Below are positions 62,185 to 64,000 of a DNA stretch of 64,000 nucleotides, one piece after another. The DNA lies in NCBI RefSeq assembly GCF_003014695.1, contig NZ_PYAS01000003.1:434001-498000 (forward strand). The letters run 5' to 3'. The notes under the pieces are model-generated. The model saw only the letters and a list, made by a program, of their open reading frames with translations, did no database searches and was not told the origin of the DNA. Numbering within the stretch: position 1 is the stretch's first letter; each line of letters begins with the position of its first letter. The stretch is from Dyadobacter jiangsuensis. Lineage in GTDB: Bacteria > Bacteroidota > Bacteroidia > Cytophagales > Spirosomataceae. A program made the translations under genes and the position numbers.

Positions 62185-63945
62185 TTAATCAATCCATCCC
62201 GGGTTTTGCACCAGCTTTGGATTCATTTGAATCTCACTGGTAGGGATCGGCCAGGTCATGAGGAAATCTCCTTTGTAGGAATAATCGCTCACATTGGCGC
62301 CCCAGATCTGTTTCTTGCCGTTTCCGGTATAGAACACTTTCTCGCCCCAGGTTTTCCAACGCAGTTCATCGAAATAGTTAATGCCTTCACCCGGCAGTTC
62401 GACTCTCCGTTCGTTGCGGATTCTTTGCCGCAAATCTTCCTGGCCCTTTACGGCCGTCGCCGCATTCGAATTCAGCAGTGCCACCCCGGCTCTTTTTCGT
62501 ACTTCGTTCACTTTCTCTACCGCCTCGGCAGTGGCCCTGGACTCGTTCAGTGCTTCGGCCCACATCAGCAGCACGTCGCCGTATCGCAGGATCGGGAAAT
62601 CGGTAGGCCCGTAGTTGCGGTCGATCAGACCCGAAACGCCCTCGATCACGAACTTCCGGTAGAAATAGTAAAAGTTGATCTGCGTATCGCTCTGGATATC
62701 ACCGCCCGTGGCGGCCTGTCCCCGGAAAGGCCACCGCATCGTTTGCAGGCTTTCCACATCGGTAAAATTGAACGCACCGCGGAACGTGGCATAAGGCGTA
62801 ACTACATTGGCCTGTAAACGAGGGTCCCTGTTTTCGTAGGCTTTTTTAATTCGCTCCTCATTCCCCTGTGGCAGGTACAAACTCATCTTAGCGCCCCGTG
62901 CACTCGCCGCGGCATATTCTTCGGTGGTGATATTGTTTCTCAGGAAAAATACCTCGCGTTCTGCCGCAGTAAGGCCGGAAAAGCCGGGGATGATATCGTC
63001 CCATTTGAACCGGGTGCCGTCGATATTTTCGTGGAGGTCCACCAGATTCGGGGAGGGCATGTAATAGTTCCAGCCCCGGCGAAATGCCGAAGGCCAACCG
63101 ATAAACAGCTGAAAGTTGTTTCCATATCCCTGCTCGCCGCGGTGCTGGATGGAGAAAATCATCTCAGGGCATTGTTCGTTGGCTTCGGTAAATAATGCCT
63201 TGTAGTCGCCGAACAGCGTATGCCCGGCATCTTTTACCTTCTGAAAATCGGCTGATGCTTTTTCCCACTGTTTCAGGTACATGTAGACTTTCCCGCGCAA
63301 TGCGTAGGCGGCAGCTTTGGTTGCATGGCCGTAGTCCACATTCCCGCTGGCATAGCGGTCGGGCAGATTCGGTTCATTGATGCAATCGTTGAGGTCGGCA
63401 ATTACCTGGTTCCAGACCTCCGCCTCGGTAGCCCTCGCTTTGGTCGCTTCGGTAGGGGTAAAGGGTTCGAGGTAAATAGGTACGCCTTTGTACACCTGAT
63501 TGAGCCGGAAATAAAAATAGGCGCGCAGGAATTTACATTCAGCCAGGTAGCGCGCTTTCTTCTTCTCGGTGGAAGGTGATTTTGCCGGAATATTCAAAAG
63601 GGCGTCATTGGCGCGCTGAATACCTTCGTACATATGCTGCCACACTTTCGAGAACATGGCGTAGCCGGCGGTAATAGTGCCCCGTAGCAGCGGTTCATCC
63701 CAGCGCCCCTGCCCGGTGTACCCAAAGCGGTCGGTCTGGTAGAGCTCATGCACGGTCGTGAGGCCGCTGTGACCCATTTCAAGCCTGAAAGTATTGTAAA
63801 CACCGGCCACGCCAAGATCGGTCAGGTTATCGGTCGTCCACATGGTTGCATTGGAAACAGAGGAGTAGGGGGCTGTATCCAGCAGATTATCCTGGCAGCT
63901 GCCCAGGCAGAGCGCAATGATTATAGCAAAATATTTTTTCATCAC
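62185..63945 (-). CDS. SusD/RagB family surface lipoprotein (second locus)
   Basis: 586 residues with lipobox LGSC (Cys17) and a QDNLLDTAPYSSVSNATMW start. SusD motifs follow: AECKFLRAYFYFRLNQVYKG and AAAYALRGKVYMYLKQWEKA, shown here in their core forms. The C-terminal half has RYGDVLLMWAEALNES, QRIRNERRVELPGEG and FLMTWPIPTSEIQMNPKLVQ. It would capture a glycan or peptide for the SusC partner whose gene ends 9 bases upstream on the same strand and runs off the window. Not closely similar to the first SusD in the window. Confidence 0.94.
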   Translation of the reverse strand: MMKKYFAIIIALCLGSCQDNLLDTAPYSSVSNATMWTTDNLTDLGVAGVYNTFRLEMGHSGLTTVHELYQTDRFGYTGQGRWDEPLLRGTITAGYAMFSKVWQHMYEGIQRANDALLNIPAKSPSTEKKKARYLAECKFLRAYFYFRLNQVYKGVPIYLEPFTPTEATKARATEAEVWNQVIADLNDCINEPNLPDRYASGNVDYGHATKAAAYALRGKVYMYLKQWEKASADFQKVKDAGHTLFGDYKALFTEANEQCPEMIFSIQHRGEQGYGNNFQLFIGWPSAFRRGWNYYMPSPNLVDLHENIDGTRFKWDDIIPGFSGLTAAEREVFFLRNNITTEEYAAASARGAKMSLYLPQGNEERIKKAYENRDPRLQANVVTPYATFRGAFNFTDVESLQTMRWPFRGQAATGGDIQSDTQINFYYFYRKFVIEGVSGLIDRNYGPTDFPILRYGDVLLMWAEALNESRATAEAVEKVNEVRKRAGVALLNSNAATAVKGQEDLRQRIRNERRVELPGEGINYFDELRWKTWGEKVFYTGNGKKQIWGANVSDYSYKGDFLMTWPIPTSEIQMNPKLVQNPGWID

Positions 63946-63954
63946 TTATCTTCT

Positions 63955-64000
63955 TTAAAATGAAACATTCAACCCCAGCGAGAACTGGCGCATGGTTGGG
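63955..64000 (-). CDS. SusC/RagA TonB-dependent receptor, C-terminal end only
   Basis: Only the last 15 codons or so are in the window. They read TMRQFSLGLNVSF before the stop (63955-63957 on the minus strand), the normal last beta-strand of a SusC barrel. The stop is 9 bases before the SusD start, matching a susC-susD operon. Domain content upstream (for example an STN domain) cannot be judged. Confidence 0.8.
   Translation of the reverse strand, partial: PTMRQFSLGLNVSF

Overview
The window looks like a chromosomal segment of a Bacteroidota bacterium, most likely a Cytophagales member of the Spirosomataceae/Dyadobacter type (inference). The signs are two SusC/SusD pairs, secreted proteins with a type IX secretion (T9SS) C-terminal sorting domain, FecR/ECF-sigma signalling, many TTG/GTG starts, promoter-like TAnnTTTG elements upstream of many genes, and roughly 50-55% GC. 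No tRNA, rRNA, CRISPR array, insertion sequence or prophage gene was seen. Nearly all the DNA is coding; only one gene-free stretch exceeds 300 bases (13045-13422).

Layout. 1-842: end of an ABC ATPase and its permease. 940-9491: two giant tandem paralogous T9SS cargo proteins. 9488-13044: acetyltransferase, AraC regulator, outer-membrane protein, universal stress protein. 13423-17683: a MACPF pore-forming-family protein converges on an operon of a Kazal inhibitor lipoprotein and a large macroglobulin-like secreted protein. 18111-26033: a CusSR-like two-component system divergent from an RND efflux operon in the order outer-membrane factor, pump, adaptor. 26217-30470: MocR regulator, EamA exporter, PanE-like reductase and a 20-residue-repeat secreted protein. 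30763-33503: Tat-exported molybdenum hydroxylase (IorAB-like). 33568-38716: aldo/keto reductase, LytTR/LytS pair, small membrane and secreted proteins, Crp regulator.

38959-48408 is the most unusual region. An ECF sigma factor, a FecR anti-sigma, an STN-containing SusC and a SusD are followed by two paralogous polysaccharide-pyruvyl-transferase-family proteins with Tat signal peptides. There is no glycoside hydrolase. Both copies also carry Glu where the family normally has Arg next to the conserved His. This is the best candidate for an undescribed system.

48424-51856: a four-gene minus-strand cassette (NAD(P)-binding protein, cupin, carboxymuconolactone-decarboxylase-like protein, SABP2-like esterase) downstream of a Crp/Fnr regulator. 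52123-57109: a TPR sensor kinase next to two sigma-54 activators, one with and one without a receiver domain. 57210-62128: a 2TM protein, an exported DJ-1 protein with an exported double-ABM protein, a nucleoside-hydrolase-like protein, and an STN protein without a TonB receptor. 62185-64000: a second SusD with the end of its SusC running off the right edge.
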